NCBI RefSeq assembly: GCF_900105755.1
Contig: NZ_FNTQ01000001.1
Coordinates: forward strand, 7,564,001 to 7,628,000
DNA from: Streptomyces sp. Ag109_O5-10
GTDB lineage: Bacteria; Actinomycetota; Actinomycetes; Streptomycetales; Streptomycetaceae
DNA length: 64,000 nt
Direction of reading: 5' to 3'
Each line of letters opens with the position of its first letter. The first letter of the stretch is position 1. The position numbers and the translations under genes were made by a program. The notes beneath the pieces are model-generated. The model had not been told where the DNA came from and made no database searches. It saw only the letters and a list, made by a program, of their open reading frames with translations. Shown here in pieces: positions 53,431 through 62,127 of the stretch.

Positions 53431-54234
53431 TCAGCCCAGACGTGCGGCCAGCCCCCCGGTGCACCGCACCTCGTCCCCCGCCGTGATCAACAGGCCCTCC
53501 ACGTCCGGCAGCGACTCCAGCCAGGCCAACCCGGCCCGCGACCCCATCGCGAACGCCGCCGTCGCCCAGCAGTCCACCCACGTCAGCCGCGGCCCCACCA
53601 CCGTCACCGCCACCAGGTCCGTCACCGCCGACTTCCCGGTCCGCGGATCGACGATGTGGGCGCCCCGCTCCGCCGTGCCGGACGTGGCGACCGCCAGTTC
53701 CGCCACCCCCGCCGCCGAGATCACCGCCGCCAGCCCGCCCGGCCGCAACGGGTCGGCGATCCCCACCCGCCACGCCCGCGTCGGATCGGGCGCGCCGAAC
53801 ATCTGGACGTCGCCGCCGCCGTTCACGCTCACGCCCCGCACTCCGGGCACCCGCGCCAGCGTCCGCGCCGCCCGCTCCGCCGACCAGCCCTTCACGATCC
53901 CGGTGGGATCGAGCCGCCCCCGGTAGCGCGTGCTGAACCAGCCCTCGCTCACCCGCTCCGCCTCGGCGGCCAGTTCCAGCACCTCGGCCACCTCGGGGTC
54001 GCAGTCGCCGACGCCGATCTCCTCCCGTGCGAGAAGGGAGACCTGGCTGTCCTCGCGGTACGTGCTGAACACCTCGTCGACCCGGTGCAGCCCGGCGACC
54101 GCCTCGTCGAGGGCCGCCCGTACGGCATCCGGATCCCCGCCGCGGACGTCGAAGGAGAAGACGGTCCCCATGACCTCCTCCGCATGACGCACCGCGGCGG
54201 GAGCCTCCGCGGACTCGGCCACGGCCTCAGCCAC
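53431..54234 (-). CDS. apbE: FAD:protein FMN transferase
   Basis: 267 aa ApbE family. Transfers FMN from FAD to a Thr of exported proteins carrying the SGAT motif. Motifs: EEVMGTVFSFDVR, GLHRVDEVFSTYREDSQVS, LDPTGIVKGWSAERAA, VSVNGGGDVQMFG, and the metal-binding C-terminal segment VDCWATAAFAMG. No signal peptide is obvious, so flavinylation may occur before or during export. GTG 54234 overlaps the upstream FMN-binding gene by eight bases. Its substrates are encoded just upstream, three SGAT sites in two proteins. Confidence 0.95.
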   Translation of the reverse strand: MAEAVAESAEAPAAVRHAEEVMGTVFSFDVRGGDPDAVRAALDEAVAGLHRVDEVFSTYREDSQVSLLAREEIGVGDCDPEVAEVLELAAEAERVSEGWFSTRYRGRLDPTGIVKGWSAERAARTLARVPGVRGVSVNGGGDVQMFGAPDPTRAWRVGIADPLRPGGLAAVISAAGVAELAVATSGTAERGAHIVDPRTGKSAVTDLVAVTVVGPRLTWVDCWATAAFAMGSRAGLAWLESLPDVEGLLITAGDEVRCTGGLAARLG

Positions 54235-55021
54235 CGGCCTGGTCCAGCGCCGACTGCAGGGACTGCTTGTAGCCGGTGCTGGTGTAGGTGGCCCCGGAGA
54301 CGGAGTCGATGTTCGCGCTCTGTGCCGCCACCGCCTCCTGGTTGAGCTTCGGGACGGAGAGCGCCGTCTTCTGGTCGCTGGTGCCGCCCTTGGGCGCCTG
54401 TACCGCCTCCGCCTTGGTGATCTTCCCGCCGGAGACGGTGATCCGGACCTGGACCGGCCCGTACTGGGTCTGCGCGACCTGCCCGGTCACCGTCTTGGCC
54501 TGCGCCTGCGCGGACCCGGAGGAGGACGAGGAGCCCGCAGAGGAGCCCGCAGAGCTCGACGCGCCGGCCGCCTTCACCTTGTCCAGCGCCGACTGCAGGG
54601 ACTGCTTGTAGCCGGTGCTCGTGTACGTCGCCCCGGAGACGGAGTCGATGTTCGCGCTCTGTGCCGCCACCGTCTCCTTGTTCAGCTGCGGCACCGACAG
54701 CGCGGTCTTCTGGTCGCTGGTGCCGCCCTTGGGTGCCTGGATCGCCTGGGCCTGGGTGATCTTCCCGCCCGCGACGGTCAGCCGGACCTGGACGACCCCG
54801 TACTGCGTCTGGGTCGCGTTCCCGTCCACCGTCGTGGTGCCTGCGGCTCCGGTGCCGCCCTGCGGCGACTCCTGCCCGGCCGCCGCGGCCGACGGGGCCG
54901 CGCCCGCCGCCGACGCGGACGCGGGGTCCGACGACGGCTTCAGCGACAGCAGCAGCACGACACCGGACACGGTCGCCGCGGTGGCCAGCACCACACGCCT
55001 GATGGGGTGACTCTTCCTCAT
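54227..55021 (-). CDS. secreted/anchored protein with two FMN-binding domains
   Basis: 264 aa. N-terminal membrane segment (VVLATAATVSGVVLLLSL), a low-complexity linker, then two FMN_bind domains in tandem (about 65-150 and 175-264). Each ends in DSVSGATYTSTGYKQSLQSA, with the expected flavinylated Thr at about 132 and 245 of Dxx(S/T)GAT. The two copies are nearly identical in DNA at their ends (54253-54326 and 54599-54672), which suggests recent duplication or gene conversion. Overlaps apbE, which would attach the flavins. Likely electron shuttle outside the membrane. Confidence 0.93.
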   Translation of the reverse strand: MRKSHPIRRVVLATAATVSGVVLLLSLKPSSDPASASAAGAAPSAAAAGQESPQGGTGAAGTTTVDGNATQTQYGVVQVRLTVAGGKITQAQAIQAPKGGTSDQKTALSVPQLNKETVAAQSANIDSVSGATYTSTGYKQSLQSALDKVKAAGASSSAGSSAGSSSSSGSAQAQAKTVTGQVAQTQYGPVQVRITVSGGKITKAEAVQAPKGGTSDQKTALSVPKLNQEAVAAQSANIDSVSGATYTSTGYKQSLQSALDQAGG

Positions 55022-55067
55022 CGCTTACGAACTCCCGATTCCCTGGATTCCCGTGTGGTCCCGTCGC

Positions 55068-56450
55068 TCACATCTCGAACGACTCGTGATGGATGCGGCG
55101 GGCGGGAACCCCCGCGCCGCGCAGTGCTTCGTACACGCCCTGCGCGAACCCGGGCGGGCCGCACATGAAGACGTCGTGGTCGACGATGTCCGGGATCTTC
55201 CGCTGAAGGTTCTCCGCGGAGATGTCCGGACGCTCGCCCTCCGGGCTGTTGACCGCGTACATCAGCCGGGCCCCGCGCTCCTTGGCGATCTTGGCCAGCT
55301 CGTCCCACAGGGCGAGGTCCTGCGTGGTGTTGGCCCGGTAGAGCAGGGTCAGGTCGCCCGCGGCGCCGGGCAGCGTCTCGAACAGCGCCCGCATGGGCGT
55401 GATCCCGACGCCGCCCGCCACCAGCAGGACCTTGCCGCGGCTGCGCCGGGACGCGGTCATCGCCCCGTACGGCCCTTCGGCCCACACCTTGGTCCCGGGC
55501 CGTAGTTCCCGCAGCCGCGCGCTGTGGTCGCCGATCGCCTTGACGGTGATCCGCAGCATGTCGGGGCGCGGGGCCGCCGACAGGGAGTACGGGTGCGAGC
55601 TGAACCGCATCCCGGGGGCCATGAACCGCCAGCGGAAGAACTGGCCGGCCTCCGCGCCCATCCGGTGCAGCTTGCGCCCGCCGATCAGCACGGACACGAT
55701 GCCCGGCGTCTCCTCGATGACCGCCTCGACCCGCATCCGGTGCCGCAGGTTGAGCCGGATCGGGGTGAGGATCCGGTACCAGACCACCAGCGCGGTCACG
55801 GCCCCGTACAGCCCGTACCAGAAGGTCTTGGCCGTCGGTGTGAGGGCGAAGTCGTTGCCGGTGGTGATCTGGTGCCAGAACGTCAGGAACACCGCCGCGT
55901 ACGTCAGCAGGTGCACGTGGTACCACGTGTCGTACGGCATCCGGCGCCGCACCGGCCCGATCGAGGTCAGGCCGATGACGACGAACAGTCCGGTCCCGAT
56001 GGCCGCCTTGCCCATGTCGGGCAGCTGGTTCACGGAGTCGATGGTCTGCTGGACGATGTCGTTGAGCGTCTTGCCGGCCTGCAGCGCGTAGCCCCACATG
56101 ATGAGGAAGACGTGCGCGAAGACCAGGCAGAGCGTGTAGCGGCCGCTCATCGCGTGCCAGCGGGCGACGCGGTCGGAGCCGACCCGCCGCTCCAGCGCGG
56201 GCACCCGGGCCATCTGGAGGACCACGAGGGCCATCAGATAGCCGGCCAGCAGGCCGGTGATCCGGCCCGCGTTGAGGATCTTGCCGTTCTGGTCGGCGAT
56301 GGACGGGGTGTTCTGCCACCACAGCCAGAGCACGGCCGCCGCGCCCGCCCATACGGCGAGCAGCAGCGGTACGGCCGGGGAGCGGCGCGGGCGGATGCGG
56401 CGCATCGTCTGGCGGCGGGCGGCACGTCCGCCTGCGAGCGTGGTGGTCAC
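55068..56450 (-). CDS. ferric reductase-like transmembrane flavoprotein
   Basis: 460 aa. Six membrane helices at about 25-215 with two pairs of haem-ligand-type His (ARWHAMSGRYTLCLVFAHVF, YHVHLLTYAAVFLTFWHQ), then an FAD domain (HPYSLSAAP, RITVKAIGDHS, VWAEGPYG) and an NAD(P) domain (GKVLLVAGGVGITPMRALFE, VFMCGPPGFAQGVYEAL). It moves electrons from NAD(P)H through FAD and haem across the membrane. GTG 56450 has GGAGG five bases upstream. Upstream partner of the double FMN protein. Paralogue of 57015-58370. Confidence 0.93.
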   Translation of the reverse strand: MTTTLAGGRAARRQTMRRIRPRRSPAVPLLLAVWAGAAAVLWLWWQNTPSIADQNGKILNAGRITGLLAGYLMALVVLQMARVPALERRVGSDRVARWHAMSGRYTLCLVFAHVFLIMWGYALQAGKTLNDIVQQTIDSVNQLPDMGKAAIGTGLFVVIGLTSIGPVRRRMPYDTWYHVHLLTYAAVFLTFWHQITTGNDFALTPTAKTFWYGLYGAVTALVVWYRILTPIRLNLRHRMRVEAVIEETPGIVSVLIGGRKLHRMGAEAGQFFRWRFMAPGMRFSSHPYSLSAAPRPDMLRITVKAIGDHSARLRELRPGTKVWAEGPYGAMTASRRSRGKVLLVAGGVGITPMRALFETLPGAAGDLTLLYRANTTQDLALWDELAKIAKERGARLMYAVNSPEGERPDISAENLQRKIPDIVDHDVFMCGPPGFAQGVYEALRGAGVPARRIHHESFEM

Positions 56451-56509
56451 GGTTCCTCCGTAGGGACTTGACCCTTGGCCCACAGGTACGTGTCGCATTG
56501 CCTGAGCGT

Positions 56510-56995
56510 TCAGAGTCCCGCGGAGTCCAGTGCGGACTGGAGCGACTGCTGGTAACCCTGGCTGGTGTAGGTGGCCCCGGAGACGGTGTCGATGCTCGCG
56601 CTCTGTGCCGCCAGCGCCTCGGTGCGCAACTGCGGCAGGGCGTACTGGTTGATCTCCTGGTCCCTGGAGTTGTCCGTCGGGTACTGGACCGCCGTGACGT
56701 CGGTGATCTTGCCGTTCTTGATGGTCACCTTCACCTGGACCGGGCCCCAGCGGGTCTGGACGGTGTCCCCGGTGACGGTCCTGGTGCCGGTGCTGCGGCT
56801 CCCGGACTTGCCGGAGCCGCCGGTCGCGCCCGGGGAGGCGCTCGCCGACGCCGACGGGGCGGGGGCCGCGGAGTCCGTGACCACGGTGGGGGCGGTGTGC
56901 GGCTTCAGCGCCAGCAGCATCACCATTCCGGAGACGGTGACGGCACTCGCGAGCACGATGCGCCGCAGCGGCCGGTTCTTGTTCAGTGCGTGCAC
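56510..56995 (-). CDS. exported protein with one FMN-binding domain
   Basis: 161 aa. N-terminal membrane segment (RRIVLASAVTVSGMVMLLAL), Ser/Ala/Gly linker, and one FMN_bind domain ending DTVSGATYTSQGYQQSLQSA with the flavinylation Thr at about 142. Single-domain version of the 54227 protein, paired with the reductase at 57015 (19 bases between). GTG 56995. Confidence 0.93.
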   Translation of the reverse strand: MHALNKNRPLRRIVLASAVTVSGMVMLLALKPHTAPTVVTDSAAPAPSASASASPGATGGSGKSGSRSTGTRTVTGDTVQTRWGPVQVKVTIKNGKITDVTAVQYPTDNSRDQEINQYALPQLRTEALAAQSASIDTVSGATYTSQGYQQSLQSALDSAGL

Positions 56996-57014
56996 GACGG
57001 GGGCCTCACAGCTC

Positions 57015-58370
57015 TCACAGTTCGAATGACTCGTGGTGGATGCGACGGTCGGGCACCCCGGCCGCGCGCAGCGCCCCGTACAGCTCCTGGGCGAAGCCGT
57101 GCGGACCGCAGATGTACACGTCGTAGCCGGCGAGGCCCGGGAAGGTCGCCCGCAGCGACTCCGCCGTGAGGGCGGGGCGCTCGCCCCGCGGGCCGTTGAG
57201 GGCGTACAGCACCTGCGCGCCGCGCCAGCGCGCGATCGCCTCCAGCTCGCCGCCGAGCGCCAGGTCCGCGGCCGTGCGCGCCCGGTAGAGCAGGGTGACG
57301 TCGCCGGGCAGCGTCTCGAAGAGTGCCCGCAGGGGGGTGACGCCGACGCCCGCCGCGATCAGCAGGGTCCGGTGGCTGGTGGCCCGGTCCGCGGTGAGGC
57401 CGCCGTACGGGCCCTCCGCCCACACCCGGGTGCCGGAGCGCAGCAGCGACACGGCCGCGCTGTGGTCGCCGAGCGACTTGACCGTGATCCGCAGCAGGTC
57501 GCCGCGCGGCGGTGCCGAGAGCGAGTACGGGGTCGACGTCCAGCCCATGCCGTCGCCGCCGAAGAACCGCCACCGGAAGAACTGGCCGGCCTGTGCGCCC
57601 AGTTCCCCGATCCGCCGGCCCTGGACGACAACCGAGTACACGCCCGGCGCCTCCTGCTGCACGGAGTGCACCCGCAGCCGGTGGCGGAGGTTGAGCCGCA
57701 CCGGCGCCAGGATCCGGAACCACAGCACCAGGGCGGCGACCCCGAGGTACAGCGCGTACCAGAAGGCGGTGGCGACCGGCTTGCCGTTGAGGTCGTTGCC
57801 CAGCGTCAGCTGGTGGAAGAAGGCGAGGAAGACGGCCGCGTAGGTGAGCAGATGGACGTAGTACCAGAACTCGTAGCTGGTCCGGCGGCGCGCGGCCCGC
57901 ACCGACGTGATGCCGACGGCGAACAGGATCACCGTGCCGGCGGTCGCCTTGAGCATGTCGGGATAGTCCAGGACGACGTTCAGCGTCTCGCGGACGACCG
58001 AGGCGTGGTCCTGGGCCGCGTACCCGGTCAGGATCAGCACGACGTGCGCGACCAGCAGGCAGACCGTGTACCGGCCGGCCATCGCGTGCCAGCGGGCCAC
58101 CCGGTCCGAGCCGACCCGCACCTCCAGCAGCGGCACCCGGGCCATCAGGCCGACGAGCACCGCGCAGGAGTAGCCGCACAGCAGGCCGGCGATCCGCCCG
58201 GCCCCGGTCAGCCAGCCCGCCGCGCCCACGACGGAGCCGGTGTCCGACCACCACAGCAGGAGCACGGCCCCGGCGCCGGCCCACAGCGCGGCGAGCACCA
58301 CGGCGGCGGGGGAGCGGCGCGTGCCCACGGGCACGGCGGGTGCCCTGCGCCGTTCGTCCACGGTCGTCAT
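57015..58370 (-). CDS. second ferric reductase-like transmembrane flavoprotein
   Basis: 451 aa, same architecture as 55068-56450: helices with His pairs (ARWHAMAGRYTVCLLVAHVV, YYVHLLTYAAVFLAFFHQ), FAD motif TPYSLSAPP, NAD(P) motif HRTLLIAAGVGVTPLRALFE and CGPHGFAQELYGAL. The same ending RRIHHESFE appears in both paralogues. ATG 58370 has AAAGGA upstream. First gene of the cluster, divergent from the two-component system across a 136-base gap with an inverted repeat. Confidence 0.93.
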   Translation of the reverse strand: MTTVDERRRAPAVPVGTRRSPAAVVLAALWAGAGAVLLLWWSDTGSVVGAAGWLTGAGRIAGLLCGYSCAVLVGLMARVPLLEVRVGSDRVARWHAMAGRYTVCLLVAHVVLILTGYAAQDHASVVRETLNVVLDYPDMLKATAGTVILFAVGITSVRAARRRTSYEFWYYVHLLTYAAVFLAFFHQLTLGNDLNGKPVATAFWYALYLGVAALVLWFRILAPVRLNLRHRLRVHSVQQEAPGVYSVVVQGRRIGELGAQAGQFFRWRFFGGDGMGWTSTPYSLSAPPRGDLLRITVKSLGDHSAAVSLLRSGTRVWAEGPYGGLTADRATSHRTLLIAAGVGVTPLRALFETLPGDVTLLYRARTAADLALGGELEAIARWRGAQVLYALNGPRGERPALTAESLRATFPGLAGYDVYICGPHGFAQELYGALRAAGVPDRRIHHESFEL

Positions 58371-58415
58371 GAGTCGGGTCCTTTCTCCGGCCAGGTCGCC
58401 ACTGTGCAACCCGAA

Positions 58416-58461
58416 CCTCTGAGCACCTTCTGAACCGGGACCCTCCGCGCGTGCTCAGAGG
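58416..58461. promoter_or_regulatory. 11-bp inverted repeat between flavin cluster and two-component genes
   Basis: CCTCTGAGCAC at 58416-58426 and its exact complement GTGCTCAGAGG at 58451-58461, 24 bases apart, in the 136-base divergent gap. The size and position suit an operator of the adjacent OmpR-type regulator controlling both directions. Confidence 0.6.
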
Positions 58462-58505
58462 AAACTCACAGCGAGGACGGCCACACGCCGCCGTCGGGAG
58501 GATGG

Positions 58506-59261
58506 ATGCTGGTACACGCGATGAACACGACCCGCTCCGGCCGCCCCGCCCTCACCCGCCCCGACGGCACCCAGCTCCGCGTCCTCGTCGTCGACGACGA
58601 CCCCGACCTCGCGGAGGTCCTCACCGGTGCCCTGCGCTACGAGGGCTGGGAGGTCCGCGCGGCCGGCGACGGCGCGAGCGCGCTGGCGGTGGCCCGGGAG
58701 CTGCTGCCGGACGCGGTGATCCTCGACGTGATGCTCCCGGACACCGACGGCTTCGCCGTGCTCCGCTCGCTGCACCAGGTCCAGCCGGACGTCTGTGTGC
58801 TCTTCCTCACCGCCCGGGACGCCGTCGAGGACCGGATCGCCGGCATCACCGCGGGCGGCGACGACTACGTCACCAAGCCCTTCAGCCTGGAGGAGGTGGT
58901 CGCCCGGCTGCGCGGCCTGCTGCGCCGCGCCGGCATGGCCCGCCAGCAGGAGGACGGCCCCCGCCTCGTCGTGGGCGACCTCACCATGGACGAGGAGGCC
59001 CGCGAGGTCACCCGGGCGGGCGAGCTGATCGAACTCTCCCCGACCGAGTTCGAACTCCTGCGCTTCCTCATGCGCAACCCGCGCCGTGTCCTCAGCAAGA
59101 CACAGATCCTCGACCGGGTGTGGTCGTACGACTTCGGAGGCCGCGCCCACGTCGTCGAGCTGTACATCTCCTACCTGCGCAAGAAGGTGGACGCGGGCCG
59201 CGAACCCATGATCCACACGGTCCGCGGCGCGGGCTACGTCCTCAAGCCGGTGACCAGGTGA
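58506..59261 (+). CDS. OmpR/PhoB-type response regulator
   Basis: 251 aa. Receiver domain at about 25-140 with DDD acidic pocket (VLVVDDDPDLAE), phosphorylation site Asp74 (VILDVMLPDTDG) and Lys in YVTKPFSLEEV; then a winged-helix DNA-binding domain (IELSPTEFELLRFLMRNPRR, VELYISYLRKKVD). ATG 58506 sits four bases after GGGAGG; ATG 58521 is an alternative. The histidine kinase follows five bases after the stop. Divergent from the flavin cluster, its probable target. Confidence 0.95.
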   Translation: MLVHAMNTTRSGRPALTRPDGTQLRVLVVDDDPDLAEVLTGALRYEGWEVRAAGDGASALAVARELLPDAVILDVMLPDTDGFAVLRSLHQVQPDVCVLFLTARDAVEDRIAGITAGGDDYVTKPFSLEEVVARLRGLLRRAGMARQQEDGPRLVVGDLTMDEEAREVTRAGELIELSPTEFELLRFLMRNPRRVLSKTQILDRVWSYDFGGRAHVVELYISYLRKKVDAGREPMIHTVRGAGYVLKPVTR

Positions 59262-59265
59262 CCAC

Positions 59266-60744
59266 GTGAATCTGCCACGACGGCTACACCTGCCCCGTCT
59301 CCGCACCCTCCGCGCCCGCCTCACCGCGGGCCTGGTCGTGCTGCTCGCGGTGAGCTGCGCGGCCGTCGGCGTCGCGGCCGTGGTGGAACTGGACGGCTTC
59401 CTCACCGGCCGCCTGGACCAGCAGCTCCAGCAGACCGGCCCGAGCTTCCCGCAGTCCCTCGAACACGGCACGTACAAGCCGAGCGACCAAGACGGCGACG
59501 AACACGGCGACACCCGCCGCCAGGCCGCCGGCACCTTCGGCGTCCGCCTGCTGGAGGGCCGGGTCACCAACGCGGCCCTGGTCCCCTCCGGAGACGACCC
59601 GGACCTGACCGTCGCCGTCACGGCCCGGGACCGCGTGGCCCTCGCGGAACTGCCGGTGGACGGCCGCGGCCACACGGTCCGCCTCGACTCGATCGGCGCC
59701 TACCGGCTGCTGGCCTGGCCGGGCCGCGACGGCGACGTCCTGGTCACCGGCCTGCCGCTGGAACCGGTCCGTGCCACCGTGCACCGCCTGGAACTGGTCT
59801 CTGCCGCCGTCTTCGGCCTCGCCCTCACCGCGGCCGGGGTGGCCGGCGCCCTGTGGGTCCGCTGGTCCCTGCGCCCCCTGAGCCGGGTCGCGGCGACGGC
59901 CACCCGGGTCAGCGAGCTCCCGCTCGCCAGCGGCGAGGTGGCCCTGCCCTCCCGAGCCCCCGAGTCCGACCCCCGCAGCGAGGTCGGCCGGATGGCCGCC
60001 GCCTTCAACCGCATGCTGGGCCGCGTCGAGGACGCGCTCACCAAGCGCCACGCCAGCGAGGAACGCCTGCGCACCTTCGCGGCCGACGCCAGCCACGAGC
60101 TGCGCACCCCGGTCGCCTCGGTCCGCGGCCACGCGGAACTGGCGCTGCTGCACCCGGGTCCGGTACCCCCCGAGGTCACCCGGGCCCTGGAGCGCATCGC
60201 CGCCGAGTCCTCCCGGATGGGCGCGATGGTCGACGACCTCCTCCTCCTGGCCCGCCTGGACGCGGGTCGTCCCCTGGAGAACGACCCGGTCGACCTCACC
60301 CACCTGGTCCTGGACGCGGTCACGGACGCGCGAGCCGCGGGCCCCGACCACCACTGGACCCTGGACCTGCCCGAGGAACCGGTGACGGTGACCGGCGACA
60401 CCCACCGCCTCCAGCAGGTCCTGGCCAACCTGCTGGCCAACGCCCGCCTGCACACCCCTGACGGCACGAAGGTCACGGTGACCCTGGAGACGGACGGCAC
60501 GGAGGCGGTCCTCCAGGTCCACGACGACGGCCCCGGCGTCCCGAGGGACATCCAGCCGGGCGTCTTCGAACGATTCACCAGGGCAGAACACCGCCGCCGC
60601 CCGGACGCCTCCGGCGGCGGTGCGGGCCTGGGCCTGTCGATCGTGGCGGCGGTGGTGGAGGCGCATGGCGGGACGGTGACCTTGGAGAGCCACCCGGGTG
60701 CGACAACGTTCACCGTGCGGCTCCGGCCAGGGACACCCGCCTAG
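59266..60744 (+). CDS. membrane sensor histidine kinase
   Basis: 492 aa. Two membrane helices (about 17-40 and 170-192) flanking an exported sensor region of about 130 residues, HAMP linker, HisKA with His277 (DASHELRTPVASVRGHAELA) and HATPase (VLANLLANARLHTPDG, DDGPGVPRDIQPGVFERF, GAGLGLSIVAAVVEAHGG). Partner of the preceding response regulator. GTG 59266, weak SD, translation probably coupled. The stimulus is unknown; a redox or metal signal would fit the neighbours. Confidence 0.95.
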   Translation: MNLPRRLHLPRLRTLRARLTAGLVVLLAVSCAAVGVAAVVELDGFLTGRLDQQLQQTGPSFPQSLEHGTYKPSDQDGDEHGDTRRQAAGTFGVRLLEGRVTNAALVPSGDDPDLTVAVTARDRVALAELPVDGRGHTVRLDSIGAYRLLAWPGRDGDVLVTGLPLEPVRATVHRLELVSAAVFGLALTAAGVAGALWVRWSLRPLSRVAATATRVSELPLASGEVALPSRAPESDPRSEVGRMAAAFNRMLGRVEDALTKRHASEERLRTFAADASHELRTPVASVRGHAELALLHPGPVPPEVTRALERIAAESSRMGAMVDDLLLLARLDAGRPLENDPVDLTHLVLDAVTDARAAGPDHHWTLDLPEEPVTVTGDTHRLQQVLANLLANARLHTPDGTKVTVTLETDGTEAVLQVHDDGPGVPRDIQPGVFERFTRAEHRRRPDASGGGAGLGLSIVAAVVEAHGGTVTLESHPGATTFTVRLRPGTPA

Positions 60745-60768
60745 GAGCGCCTGCGGCGCAACGCGACC

Positions 60769-61473
60769 TCAATACCGGGTGAGAGCCGTATCCCCGCCCG
60801 TCGTCCCGATGGCGATGTGCGGCAACTTCTTCGGATCCGCCCACTGCAGAATCCTCCGCATCGCGTCCTCCGGCACCGACACGCACCCCGCCGTGGCCCC
60901 CGCGCCGTTGACATGCAGAAAGATCCCGGCCCCCCGTCCCCGCACCGGCTGCGCGTAGTTGAACCCGATCACCAGCGCGTACCCGTACTGCGTCGTGTAC
61001 GACGACAGCTTCTCCGACTCCGCGGCCCGGCAGTCGGAGGGCAACGGCTCGACCCAGCGGTTGTAGGAGGCCGAGTCGTTGTCCTGGCACCACCACGAGT
61101 CGGCCGTCACCGGCCGGTACTCGACCGCGGTCCCGGCCGGCGCCGCCTGCAGCCCGAACCCGAACGGAAGGTCGTACAGTCCCGTCGGCGTCGTGTTCGT
61201 ACCCTGCTGCCGCTTGGCCCCCTCCACCAGCCCCTTCGCCCCGAACCGCGCGGCGGCCGACCCCACCTGCGTCCACTGCCCGTCCCGGCGCTCCCACCAG
61301 GTGAGAGTCCCCGAGGTGGAGCTCGGCGCGGACGCCTCCGCGGTGATCAGCTGGCTGCCGCCGCCCGTGTCGGCCAGCTGAGCGGGCAGCGGCTGCGGGT
61401 CCGTGGCTCCCGGCGCCGCACCGAGCAGCAGGAGGGACGCGGACACAAGAGTGATGACAACGCCTCGACGCAT
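60769..61473 (-). CDS. secreted L,D-transpeptidase-family protein
   Basis: 234 aa. Signal peptide at 1-24 (VVITLVSASLLLLGAAPGA). The L,D-transpeptidase core has LYDLPFGFG, VIGFNYAQPVRGRGAGIFLH and the active-site GCVSVPED with its Cys; the preceding His is in FLHVNG. It may crosslink 3-3 peptide bonds in peptidoglycan, or hydrolyse. Start ATG 61473. The PNPOx-like gene ends three bases upstream on the same strand, so they may share a transcript. Confidence 0.9.
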   Translation of the reverse strand: MRRGVVITLVSASLLLLGAAPGATDPQPLPAQLADTGGGSQLITAEASAPSSTSGTLTWWERRDGQWTQVGSAAARFGAKGLVEGAKRQQGTNTTPTGLYDLPFGFGLQAAPAGTAVEYRPVTADSWWCQDNDSASYNRWVEPLPSDCRAAESEKLSSYTTQYGYALVIGFNYAQPVRGRGAGIFLHVNGAGATAGCVSVPEDAMRRILQWADPKKLPHIAIGTTGGDTALTRY

Positions 61474-61476
61474 GGC

Positions 61477-62064
61477 TCAGACGCTAGACGGAGGCAGCGG
61501 CAACGGCAGCCCGGGTAGGCCGTCCAGGCTCACCGCGATGTGGTCCTTCTTCTCGAAGTACGCGCTCAGCGTGGCGTCGTCCTCGCGCGCGAAGCGCTTC
61601 CCGTGCAGGTCACGGTCCGTCTCGTAGGCCATGTAGGGGACCGCGTAACCACAGCTGTCGCGAATGAGTTCGGCGTGGACGACGACGACCGCGCGCAGGC
61701 CGTGCAGGGACGGGTCGATGTCCGGGAAACGGGTGAGGAGTTCCGCGAAGCGCGGGTCGTCGCGGAAGACCGCCTCGCCGTGCCCGTGCACCCGCACGAT
61801 GTTCGGGGGGCCCTGGAAGGCGCACCACATCAGGGTGATGCGGCCGTTCTCCCGCAGATGGGCGATGGTCTCGGCGTTCGAGCCGGCGAAGTCCAGGTAG
61901 GCGAGGGTGAGTTCGTCGAGTACGGCGAAGGAGCCCCGGAGGCCCTTGGGGGACAGGTTGACCGTGCCGTCGCTCGCGAGCGGGGCGGTGGCGGTGAAGA
62001 ACAGGGGCTGCTCCTCGATGAACGTGCGGAGCCTGCCGTCGATGCGTTCGTAGGTCTTTCCCAT
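61477..62064 (-). CDS. pyridoxamine 5'-phosphate oxidase-fold flavin protein
   Basis: 195 aa split-barrel flavin-binding fold: PLFFTATAPLASDGTVNLSP, LAYLDFAGSNAETIAHLREN, GRITLMWCAFQGPPNIVRVH, CGYAVPYMAYE. Probably an FMN- or F420-binding oxidoreductase; substrate unknown, not pyridoxamine phosphate oxidase itself. Start ATG 62064. A short gap separates it from the L,D-transpeptidase gene. Confidence 0.9.
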   Translation of the reverse strand: MGKTYERIDGRLRTFIEEQPLFFTATAPLASDGTVNLSPKGLRGSFAVLDELTLAYLDFAGSNAETIAHLRENGRITLMWCAFQGPPNIVRVHGHGEAVFRDDPRFAELLTRFPDIDPSLHGLRAVVVVHAELIRDSCGYAVPYMAYETDRDLHGKRFAREDDATLSAYFEKKDHIAVSLDGLPGLPLPLPPSSV

Positions 62065-62127
62065 GAGGCCCCACTGTGGCCGCCCCGGCCGGCGCTGTAC
62101 ACGGGGCGGCCACAGCTGCCTGTCACG

